DNA of 5,033 bases from Microcaldota archaeon (GTDB taxonomy: Archaea > Micrarchaeota > Micrarchaeia > Micrarchaeales > CABMGC01), in NCBI GenBank assembly GCA_021805625.1, contig JAJZEU010000084.1, positions 1 to 5,033 on the forward strand, in the 5' to 3' direction. Shown here one piece after another: positions 1-5,033 of the stretch (the first letter of the stretch is position 1; every line of letters starts with the position of its first letter). A program made the translations under genes and the position numbers. The notes under the pieces were generated by a model. The model was not told where the DNA came from. It worked only from the letters and a program-made list of their open reading frames with translations, and searched no databases.

Positions 1-247
1 ACGGGTTATATTCATATCCTGCAAGCGTCTTGATTGCCGCATAAAGGCTGGCCTTTGCGAAGGATGTTGCGCTGGAATTCAGCTCATTTCCATAATTCCT
101 CGAGCCGGATGAAAGATAACTCTGCTGGCTCAGCTGGTTGTAGGTTATACTCATTATCACGAATGTAAGCAACTCGGCAAGCATCAGTATGAATAACACG
201 AATACTAGAATTGTCATCAGCTGCCCTTTCTTGTGACCTAGCGCCAT
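1..247 (-). CDS. Pilin-like membrane-anchored protein, N-terminal part (runs off window)
   Basis: I read this frame directly from the reverse complement: 82 codons from an ATG at 247 to the window edge, with no stop. The protein starts MALGHKKGQLMTILVF. A short basic stretch ending KKGQ is followed by a hydrophobic segment at about residues 11-33, then a polar, Ser/Asn/Gln-rich extracellular-looking region. A basic patch plus GQ before one N-terminal membrane helix resembles archaeal class III (type IV pilin-like) signal peptides. The usual Glu at +5 of the mature protein is missing, so peptidase cleavage is uncertain. The gene overlaps the end of the large propeller/LamG gene by 10 bases and has a Shine-Dalgarno-like sequence just upstream, which points to coupled translation in one operon. 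The likely role is a minor pilin or anchored surface subunit. The specific function is unknown and the C-terminal domain is not visible. Confidence 0.8.
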   Translation of the reverse strand, partial: MALGHKKGQLMTILVFVLFILMLAELLTFVIMSITYNQLSQQSYLSSGSRNYGNELNSSATSFAKASLYAAIKTLAGYEYNP

Positions 248-3024
248 GCTATCACACCCGTGCTCATCGGGGTAAATGTTACATTGAGCGCTTGGCCGTT
301 GTTGCCGTTGCCGGAGTAGTCGTTGGCGTTGTCGTTGAGCGGCCACCAGCCGAGCAGGTTGCCGGGCATTATCGGAGAGCCCATAAGTCCCTCGTCGTAT
401 AATGCATAGATCTGCTGCGCTGTCAATGTAGAGTTGTAGAACTGCACGTTCGCTATGCTGCCGTTGAAAACTCTTAGGTCTGTTCCTGTGGGGCTGCTTG
501 ATGCCACGCCTATGAACAGGGGCGTTGCGACGGTGTTGTAGGTATATGCTGCGCTTGCGCTAGTGATGTTTCCATTGGCACCGACGTACCCCACCTGGGT
601 TGAGCCTGTGTATTCATATGCAACGAAATACCATGCATTCTTAACTACCTGCGGAGGAATTGGCTGGTCTGTGTTCCAGGCGTTGATCATTGTATCGGCA
701 TTGCCGTTGCCTATATATACCTGGAATGCCTGAGCCGGGTTTTCTGTCCCATATCCCAACACAAGATGTGCTGCAGGACCGCCGTGCCAGACCTTTGCAG
801 AGTACCATACAGTAATAGTCCTTGGCGCTGCACCTGTTGGCATGTTTTTAACGCTGGGGATGTAAACTCTGCTGTTGTAGCCATTGAACTGTGCAGTGGT
901 AATGTTTGAAAGGATGCTCGACGTCGCCTTGCTTACCTCATATGCGTTTGAAAGGGTGCTTGGGGTGTAGTTCGTGTTGCTGTACCGGACGTTGTAAGGG
1001 TAGCCCGTATTGGCATTGCCGCTGTAGTCGTTTGCATCTCCGCTGAAAGGATACCATGCAGCTATGATACCACTTTTCAATGGCCCTCCTTGTATGCCAT
1101 CGCTATAGAGCTGCGCAACTTGGGTAGCATTAAGAGCATCGCTGTAAATCTGCAGGTTTGCCATCTGGCCGGTGAAATACGTGCCACTTGGACTGAAGTA
1201 TCCAGCATACATAGGCCATGCATACCTAGCTACAGGCAACGCTATCTTTACCTTGCTTTTGAGAGACCCATTCACATATATTGAAAGTATGCCATTGTAT
1301 CCGTAACTGTACGTAGCAACGACATTCTGCCATGAATCAATGGAGGCAGGAGCATACACAGTGTAGGCGCTGTTGCCGCCATCCGTGCTGAACTGTATGC
1401 GGTAGGGAGCTGTTGCATTGGATTGCTCTATCAAGTAAGGTGCACCAAGCGCGGTGCTTCCTTCGCCGATGATCGCTCCATTGCCTGCGTTCCAAGCAGT
1501 AGGTTCAATCCAGACCGACCATGTATAAGAGTATGTCTCTACCGAGGAGCTGTTGCCCAGATACACGCTGGCTGATGAACCGTCAAAATTTGCAATGTTC
1601 GTGTCAGGAGCAAAGGCATTTCCTATAGACATAGAGTAGTTGTACGTAGGATAGACAGCATTAAGCAAAGCGCTTGCGCACCCTCCGCTTCCTGACCAGT
1701 AAAGGCTGGCGGTTGCCGCCATGACGCTACTTGAGGCCTGCACATTGCATGCGCCGTATGCGACCACATAGTTGTTTGCCACCAGATAAAGTCTGCCATA
1801 GGCAATAGCCATGTAAGGCTTGGATTGAAGGTATTGTGAAGGAAGGCTGGTATACCAGTCTATGTTTCCATTGCTGGCATTCTGGGCCACAAGGTATCCA
1901 TATCCTGTATTGCTGTTCTTCCACAGCGAGTAGACAAAGTTGTTTGAGAATACGGGCGTTGCATTCGTTATCGCAGTACCTAGGAATGACGGCATTGGCT
2001 TGGTCCACACTATGCCAAGCGCGCCGTTCAGCGCCAGCATTGTTGTGGAGCCTTGGTATACTATAAGGCCATTGCCTGACGATACTCCAGAAACCTGCGA
2101 ACCTGCGCTCGTGGAAGTATCCTTCGTACTGTTGAGATACGTGACATTTGCATTTGAGCCGCTGCCATAGAACAACAAATTGTTGTATGCCGTAACGCTG
2201 CTCAGCGGATTTGAAGCAGGGTATGAAAGAGTCCATAATGTTAGCGGGTTGTTGTTGCCAACAATAATTCCATCAAGCGCATTTGTCACAGTCTCGACAA
2301 TTATCTCTCCAGAAGCAACTGTGATTGTTCCCGCGGCTGTGCCTATATTGAGCGACCACGCTGTCGCGCCGTTTGAGGCATACAGCCCATAAAGCATGTT
2401 GGCGTTGTTTCCGATTATTACCTCGTTGTTATAGACCAGTATCTGCGATGAAAGGCTTGTTCCCTGCAAAGGCGTGTTTGTTGTCCATATTAGTGCGCCG
2501 GTGCTGGCGCTTCTTGCCGCAATGTTCGTAGCGTTTGCATAGATTAGCATGTTGTCATATAGCGCAATAGAAGTGTAGACGCTGCTCCCTGCATTAAGCA
2601 CCCATTGAGTTGTTCCTCCTGTAGCGTTTACGGAGTAGAGGTAATTTGCTGCCGCAAAATAGACTTTACCATAATCTGCAACCACTGGTGTTGCTATTGT
2701 TGCATTTGCCTTGTAGATGAATGAGGACATAGCACTAGAAGGCCCTATAGATGCATAACCTTGCCTGCTGCTGCTCTTCTGCTGCTGGTCCCATGTCTGG
2801 TTGCTGCCTGCAGACTGCTGTACTATGGCCTGCGCTATGCTGCTTGAGTTGGATAGCGCGCTTACCTTTGTAGAGGAAAGCAGATTCAGCACTGATGCTG
2901 CTTCCGAATACCTCGCTGCATACGGCGTCGGGGCTGTGTAGTGGAAGTATAGTAGAAGTGATATGCTACCCGTTGCTATAATCAGCGCGAATACAGCATC
3001 GAGTGTGAACACTATCGCCTTCAT
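238..3024 (-). CDS. Large surface protein: pilin-like anchor, PQQ-like beta-propeller and two LamG domains
   Basis: The protein is about 928 residues. It begins MKAIVFTLDAVFALII with one hydrophobic helix at about 4-27. About 105-425 is a chain of short repeats (small-residue/aromatic strands such as YGKVYFAA, NATGGTTQWVL, STGALIW, SNGNIDWY) typical of PQQ-like beta-propeller blades, roughly seven or eight. The only two cysteines, 426 and 449, flank the next linker and may form a disulfide. LamG-like domain 1 spans about 476-640 (FDG, TWSVWIEP, SIYVNGS) and domain 2 about 709-880 (FNG, TITVWYSA). The C-terminus carries a further WWPLND...DYSGNGNNG element. About 20 N-x-S/T sequons suggest a heavily N-glycosylated extracellular protein. 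The likely role is adhesion or ligand binding at the cell surface (inference). An in-frame TTG at 3039 would add five residues. I prefer the ATG because D9, F12 and A13 then align with the preceding gene, whose stop lies one base upstream. Confidence 0.88.
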   Translation of the reverse strand: MKAIVFTLDAVFALIIATGSISLLLYFHYTAPTPYAARYSEAASVLNLLSSTKVSALSNSSSIAQAIVQQSAGSNQTWDQQQKSSSRQGYASIGPSSAMSSFIYKANATIATPVVADYGKVYFAAANYLYSVNATGGTTQWVLNAGSSVYTSIALYDNMLIYANATNIAARSASTGALIWTTNTPLQGTSLSSQILVYNNEVIIGNNANMLYGLYASNGATAWSLNIGTAAGTITVASGEIIVETVTNALDGIIVGNNNPLTLWTLSYPASNPLSSVTAYNNLLFYGSGSNANVTYLNSTKDTSTSAGSQVSGVSSGNGLIVYQGSTTMLALNGALGIVWTKPMPSFLGTAITNATPVFSNNFVYSLWKNSNTGYGYLVAQNASNGNIDWYTSLPSQYLQSKPYMAIAYGRLYLVANNYVVAYGACNVQASSSVMAATASLYWSGSGGCASALLNAVYPTYNYSMSIGNAFAPDTNIANFDGSSASVYLGNSSSVETYSYTWSVWIEPTAWNAGNGAIIGEGSTALGAPYLIEQSNATAPYRIQFSTDGGNSAYTVYAPASIDSWQNVVATYSYGYNGILSIYVNGSLKSKVKIALPVARYAWPMYAGYFSPSGTYFTGQMANLQIYSDALNATQVAQLYSDGIQGGPLKSGIIAAWYPFSGDANDYSGNANTGYPYNVRYSNTNYTPSTLSNAYEVSKATSSILSNITTAQFNGYNSRVYIPSVKNMPTGAAPRTITVWYSAKVWHGGPAAHLVLGYGTENPAQAFQVYIGNGNADTMINAWNTDQPIPPQVVKNAWYFVAYEYTGSTQVGYVGANGNITSASAAYTYNTVATPLFIGVASSSPTGTDLRVFNGSIANVQFYNSTLTAQQIYALYDEGLMGSPIMPGNLLGWWPLNDNANDYSGNGNNGQALNVTFTPMSTGVIAWR
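251..259 (-). promoter_or_regulatory. Shine-Dalgarno-like site for the third pilin-like gene
   Basis: The minus strand reads GGGTGTGAT, three bases before the ATG at 247. It matches 7 of 9 positions of GGAGGTGAT, the complement of the usual archaeal 16S rRNA 3' end. It lies inside the coding end of the preceding gene. This supports the ATG at 247 as the real start despite the overlap. Confidence 0.5.
304..347 (-). repeat. Copy 2 of the W-x-P...NDYSGN coding repeat
   Basis: This segment encodes WWPLNDNANDYSGNGN near the C-terminus of the large surface protein. It is similar at both DNA and protein level to 1013-1056. The motif resembles the N-terminal strand and Asp/Asn-rich loop that normally opens a LamG-type domain, yet here the protein ends shortly after it. 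Confidence 0.6.
1013..1056 (-). repeat. Copy 1 of the W-x-P...NDYSGN coding repeat
   Basis: This segment encodes WYPFSGDANDYSGNAN between the two LamG-like domains of the large surface protein. It pairs with the C-terminal copy at 304-347. Several runs of identical bases, such as GACTAC and its surroundings, remain between the copies, which fits internal domain duplication followed by divergence. Confidence 0.6.
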
Positions 3025-3025
3025 C

Positions 3026-3556
3026 CTAACCAATCCCAAATGATGAATTTGTCCATATCATAATCTTAATTGTAGCGCTATTTCCGTTGATTATTACAGG
3101 CTCCGTTTCAACTTGCACCGTCACTGCGCCGTTGGCATTTGGATTGAGCCCTATTGGAATTACAAAATTCTTGCCTATTATTAGCACGTAGTAATCGTAT
3201 CCTACACCAAGCAGGGGTTTTGTTTCCTGGTAGTTGTAGTTGGCCATGCTCGAAAAAGTCGCTATCTTCTGCGTTGAAAGGGATCCGCCTGCCCCTGAGC
3301 TTAATCCTATGCTCACATTTTTCCATGTTGATGCGTTTGTTGCATTCACCACGCTGTTCCAGTCTGATGGCGTGCCTGGGGAAAGCAACTTTACAGAAAA
3401 ACCGCCCAGCTGCTCTTCCATGTTGCTTACCCCATTGCCATATGCAATGGAAAACTGGCTGTTTATCCCATACCATACATACGTCAGTATGAGTATCGTG
3501 AAAGAGAATATCACCATTGCAAAGATTACATCAAATGACCAGAACTGCACCTTCAT
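3026..3556 (-). CDS. Pilin-like single-pass membrane protein (176 aa)
   Basis: The protein starts MKVQFWSFDVIFAMVIFSFT, a short N-terminus followed by one membrane helix at about residues 8-28. D9, F12 and A13 align with the start of the next gene's product, so both carry the same kind of pilin-like anchor. There is no clear K/R-G cleavage site, so it may stay uncleaved. The region after the helix contains LLSPGTPSDWN (57-67), then a Gly/Ser-rich stretch and LLGVGYDYYVLIIG (115-128). This Gly-x-Pro-Ser-x-Trp plus Tyr-rich strand arrangement resembles small archaeal pilus-associated proteins as I remember them. The rest is beta-rich, with no cysteines and several N-x-S/T sites. The ATG overlaps the ATPase stop as ATGA and follows a GGGGTGG ribosome-binding-like sequence. 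Its stop lies one base before the ATG of the large surface protein. The likely role is a minor pilin or anchor subunit working with that protein (inference). Confidence 0.87.
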   Translation of the reverse strand: MKVQFWSFDVIFAMVIFSFTILILTYVWYGINSQFSIAYGNGVSNMEEQLGGFSVKLLSPGTPSDWNSVVNATNASTWKNVSIGLSSGAGGSLSTQKIATFSSMANYNYQETKPLLGVGYDYYVLIIGKNFVIPIGLNPNANGAVTVQVETEPVIINGNSATIKIMIWTNSSFGIG

Positions 3557-3560
3557 GGCA
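3539..3560 (-). repeat. Downstream copy of a 22-base direct repeat flanking the ATPase gene
   Basis: On the minus strand this begins TGCCATGAAGGTGCAG and ends TGG. It matches 4906-4927 at 19 of 22 positions, and all three differences are transitions. It covers the last two codons and stop of the ATPase and the first six codons of the 176-residue pilin-like gene. It could be a decayed target duplication or simply the conserved start of paralogous genes. Confidence 0.6.
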
Positions 3561-4833
3561 TTCCACCCCGAGGCAACTGCTTCTTGTCTAAAAGCGCCTT
3601 GAAAGCAGGTACTACCTTTATTATTCTCCTTCCTGACCTTATTATCTGCTCGTCAGCATAAGACAAGACATAGCCCCTATCGACATTGAATTTTGACATA
3701 AACGAAAGAAGGCCGTGAACGTCTATTTTACCGTACTTTACCTCAACTGGTATGGCAACTTTTTTGCCGAGCACCATGTCAACCTCGTTTTTGTAGGCAT
3801 CTCTCCAGAAGAATTCCGCTCCAAAAAGCTTTACCATAAGCCACTCGAACACCTGAGACCTGTAGAACCTGTCATCCTTGAACAGTATCTCCGGGGCTAT
3901 GAGCGCAGGGTAGTACTTCTTCAGTTTGCGCTCTGTCTTGCGCCTGCTTCTGGAGAAATTGTATAGTTTTATGGAGAGAAAAGACCACTCGAGATACGAG
4001 AGATATTTTGATGCTGTGCGTCTGGATACCTGAAGTTCTTTTGCAATCTCTTGGATGTTTATCACCTGGCCCGGTTCATCCATTATTATGTTCAGCATAG
4101 ATTCAAGTGTAGACGGCGAATCCAGTTCGAAAAGTTTTGGTATGTCGCTGTATATCACTTTCTCTATGACGTTCTCGCGCACGTATTTCCTAATCTTTTC
4201 CTTTTCTTCCACGTCCATAAGCTCAGGAAAACCAAGTGTCAGGATAAACTTGTTAAAGAGCCTCAGCAATTCCTTAGAGTATATGATTAAATTATCATAC
4301 GAGAAATTTCTAAAAATCAGGAATTCCTTGAAGGAGAGCGTATCGACCTTGAATTCGAATATTCTGCCTCCCAAGCTCTCCTTCGAACGCTTCCTTATGA
4401 ACAGCGATTCCGACCCCGATATTATTATCTTAACTTTGCCATAGTTCAGGTCGTATATCCTTTTCAGCTGGTCTTCCCAGCCGTCGAGTTTCTGTATCTC
4501 ATCGAACAGGAGCAAGCGCTTCCGCTCTTTTAGACCGCCTCCGGATATGCGCTCGTACTCAGAGAGTATGTCCCTTATTTCCACATTCCTAAACTCCTCG
4601 AAAGAGAAATATATTATGTCTCTTGGAGGGACACCGTTGCCAATCGCATCCTCGATCATCTTGTACATAAGCGTTGTTTTGCCGACCCGCCTGAGCCCCG
4701 TGAGTGCGATTATATGCGGCATGTTCATATAGCGGTTTATCTCGCTGTAGATCTCGCGCTCCTTGTAATCCACCTTGAACGGCGCGCTCCACCACGGGTT
4801 TGACTCCAGCAGCACGTCCTTAATCTGTGGCAC
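3553..4833 (-). CDS. Archaeal AAA ATPase of the AAA_14/DUF4143 type
   Basis: The protein has 426 residues, normal for this family. The opening VLLESNPWW is a common start of such ATPases. Visible motifs are Walker A GLRRVGKTT (46-54), Walker B RLLLFDEIQ (106-114), a sensor-1-like strand IIISGSES (136-143) and the family motif GRIFEFKVDTLSFKEFL (156-172). A helix-turn-helix-like segment lies at 256-287 (INIQEIAKELQVSRRTASKYL). The C-terminal domain has E330, then EVDMVLG (350-356) and PVEVKYG (362-368), matching the acidic residues and E-x-K of the PD-(D/E)xK nuclease fold. DNA binding or cleavage is plausible, but the biological role of these proteins is poorly known. The GTG at 4833 is the longest possible start, since TAA directly precedes it. 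Its stop overlaps the next gene as ATGA. No secretion signal or membrane segment is seen, so it is cytoplasmic, unlike its neighbours. Near-repeats flank it, which may mean insertion. Confidence 0.92.
   Translation of the reverse strand: MPQIKDVLLESNPWWSAPFKVDYKEREIYSEINRYMNMPHIIALTGLRRVGKTTLMYKMIEDAIGNGVPPRDIIYFSFEEFRNVEIRDILSEYERISGGGLKERKRLLLFDEIQKLDGWEDQLKRIYDLNYGKVKIIISGSESLFIRKRSKESLGGRIFEFKVDTLSFKEFLIFRNFSYDNLIIYSKELLRLFNKFILTLGFPELMDVEEKEKIRKYVRENVIEKVIYSDIPKLFELDSPSTLESMLNIIMDEPGQVINIQEIAKELQVSRRTASKYLSYLEWSFLSIKLYNFSRSRRKTERKLKKYYPALIAPEILFKDDRFYRSQVFEWLMVKLFGAEFFWRDAYKNEVDMVLGKKVAIPVEVKYGKIDVHGLLSFMSKFNVDRGYVLSYADEQIIRSGRRIIKVVPAFKALLDKKQLPRGGMP
3563..3569 (-). promoter_or_regulatory. 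Ribosome-binding-like site for the 176-aa pilin-like gene
   Basis: The minus strand reads GGGGTGG, six bases before the ATG at 3556 and within the last codons of the ATPase gene. It supports that ATG as a genuine start and translation of the gene from a shared transcript. Confidence 0.45.
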
Positions 4834-4837
4834 TTAT
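4821..4837 (-). repeat. Direct repeat over the ATPase start codon, copy 2
   Basis: The minus strand reads ATAAGTGCCACAGATTA and contains the GTG start of the ATPase. It differs by one base from 4853-4869 and lies 32 bases away, about three helical turns. This could be a pair of operator half-sites or a small local duplication. Confidence 0.6.
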
Positions 4838-4852
4838 ACATCCCATATAATA

Positions 4853-4869
4853 TAATCTGTGGTACTTAT
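4853..4869 (-). repeat. Direct repeat upstream of the ATPase start, copy 1
   Basis: The minus strand reads ATAAGTACCACAGATTA. It sits about 25 bases downstream of the TATA-like element, where transcription would be expected to start. The two copies fall in different reading frames relative to the ORFs here, so similarity is at the DNA level and does not come from repeated protein sequence. Confidence 0.6.
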
Positions 4870-4877
4870 GATTAACA

Positions 4878-4890
4878 TTAAATATATAAG
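4878..4890 (-). promoter_or_regulatory. Probable archaeal TATA box for the ATPase and downstream genes
   Basis: The minus strand reads CTTATATATTTAA, close to the archaeal TATA consensus, in an AT-rich pocket among otherwise GC-richer genes. A start about 25 bases downstream would fall near 4858-4860 and give a leader of about 25 bases before the GTG at 4833. No strong purine-rich BRE is evident upstream, so the call rests on the TATA match and position. Confidence 0.5.
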
Positions 4891-4905
4891 CATATGTACG
4901 GTGCT

Positions 4906-4927
4906 CCAAAGCTGCGCCTTCATGGCA
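4906..4927 (-). repeat. Upstream copy of a 22-base direct repeat flanking the ATPase gene
   Basis: On the minus strand this begins TGCCATGAAGGCGCAG and ends TGG. It pairs with 3539-3560 (19 of 22 identical, period 1367 bases). It spans the last codon and stop of the LamG gene and the first six codons of the stump. Between the copies lie the ATPase gene and its putative promoter. Confidence 0.6.
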
Positions 4928-5033
4928 ACCAACTCAGAGGTATTACAGCGGAAGCTAACGGCGGCGACTGCGCGTTGTACAGACTCTGGACCTGTGCGCT
5001 AGTCAGGCTGCTGTTATAGAGCTGAACGTCAGC
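4920..5033 (-). CDS. LamG-domain surface protein, C-terminal end (runs off window)
   Basis: The frame is open from the window edge for 37 codons and ends in TGA at 4922-4920. It begins ADVQLYNSSLTSAQVQSLYN, which aligns without gaps to ANVQFYNSTLTAQQIYALYD at the end of LamG domain 2 of the large surface protein in this window. This is the last beta-strand and helix typical of LamG/concanavalin-like domains. It then ends IPLSWLP, corresponding to the LLGWWP stretch of the large protein, so it stops where the other continues into its NDYSGN loop. It is therefore a paralogue of the large surface protein, or at least of its LamG part, and probably secreted and cell-surface bound. Its N-terminal architecture lies outside the window. 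The stop overlaps the ATG of the stump as ATGA. Confidence 0.8.
   Translation of the reverse strand, partial: ADVQLYNSSLTSAQVQSLYNAQSPPLASAVIPLSWLP

Larger units (their letters stand above)
4834..4923 (-). pseudogene. 29-codon stump of a pilin-like gene (or a very small hydrophobic protein)
   Basis: An ATG at 4923 overlaps the stop of the LamG gene as ATGA and opens a frame of 29 codons. It ends in a TAA at 4836-4834, directly before the ATPase GTG. The first seven residues, MKAQLWS, match MKVQFWS of the intact 176-residue pilin-like protein, and the DNA similarity extends over 22 bases. After that the resemblance stops: residues 8-29 (TVHMLIYLMLIISTTDYIIW and two more) come from AT-rich DNA that also holds the TATA-like element. 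I read it as the 5' end of a pilin-like gene cut off by insertion or deletion. A translated hydrophobic microprotein is possible, because the frame is translationally coupled and the residues are mostly nonpolar. Confidence 0.45.

Noticed and set aside
211..402. Plus-strand 63-codon open frame near the end of the large gene
   Set aside because: It is antisense to the C-terminal repeat region and its Val/Ala-rich translation simply mirrors the Asn/Asp-rich repeat codons.
1727..2236. A 169-codon minus-strand open frame inside the large surface protein gene
   Set aside because: It lies out of frame within a gene with clear domain structure, has no recognisable domain, and its many Trp, Cys and His residues look like a shifted-frame translation.
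2758..2790. CTG/CAG-rich triplet run that might act as a phase-variable microsatellite
   Set aside because: It is short, interrupted and in whole codons (encoding QQQKSSSRQ), so length change would not shift the frame. It fits a low-complexity linker.
3154..3602. Overlapping plus-strand open frames of 112 and 120 codons opposite the 176-aa pilin-like gene
   Set aside because: They are antisense to a gene with a good start, membrane anchor and operon spacing, and their own translations show no domain or signal.
4846..4858. Second TATA-like stretch (TTATATTATAT on the minus strand)
   Set aside because: A start about 25 bases downstream would fall inside or after the ATPase GTG. Only a strictly leaderless transcript could use it, so the element at 4878-4890 is the better promoter.
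4834..4920. Possible transcription terminator between the LamG gene and the ATPase
   Set aside because: There is no run of five or more T residues on the minus strand and no stable hairpin by eye. The stretch is AT-rich but looks like a promoter.

Overview
The window looks archaeal, most likely from a DPANN-type lineage such as Micrarchaeota. The lineage call is inference from family resemblance and no marker gene is present. Support comes from short pilin-like N-termini with an aligned D-x-x-F-A motif, an archaeal-style TATA box, and an archaeal AAA ATPase of the AAA_14/DUF4143 type. A large secreted protein joining a PQQ-like beta-propeller to LamG domains points the same way. Every supported gene is on the minus strand, so transcription runs from position 5033 towards 1.

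Layout in transcription order: (1) the last 37 codons of a LamG-domain surface protein (5033-4920). (2) A 29-codon ORF (4923-4834) that overlaps that stop as ATGA and starts MKAQLWS, like the pilin-like gene further on. It looks like the stump of a related gene and contains a TATA-like element. (3) An ATPase of 426 residues with Walker A/B, a winged-helix segment and a C-terminal nuclease-like fold (4833-3553). (4) A 176-residue pilin-like membrane-anchored protein (3556-3026), again overlapping as ATGA. (5) A protein of about 928 residues with a pilin-like anchor, a beta-propeller and two LamG domains (3024-238). (6) The first 82 codons of a third pilin-like protein (247 to the window edge). 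Genes 3 to 6 are separated by overlaps or by one base, so they are probably co-transcribed and translationally coupled.

Genes 4 to 6 read as a cell-surface module: small pilin-like anchored subunits plus a large adhesin-like protein with sugar- or protein-binding folds. This could be pilus-associated or an attachment structure. The ATPase does not obviously belong to that module. A 22-base near-repeat (19 of 22 identical) lies on both sides of it, covering the gene-start sequence TGCCATGAAGG and onward. The upstream copy leads into the stump and the downstream copy into the intact pilin-like gene. The ATPase, with its own promoter, may therefore have entered an older LamG/pilin operon, or the locus may have lost most of a duplicated pilin gene. 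A separate 17-base direct repeat (one mismatch, 32-base period) sits over the ATPase start codon and its predicted transcription start.

No RNA genes, CRISPR arrays, recognisable transposases or convincing terminators were seen. There is no gene-free stretch longer than about 90 bases.
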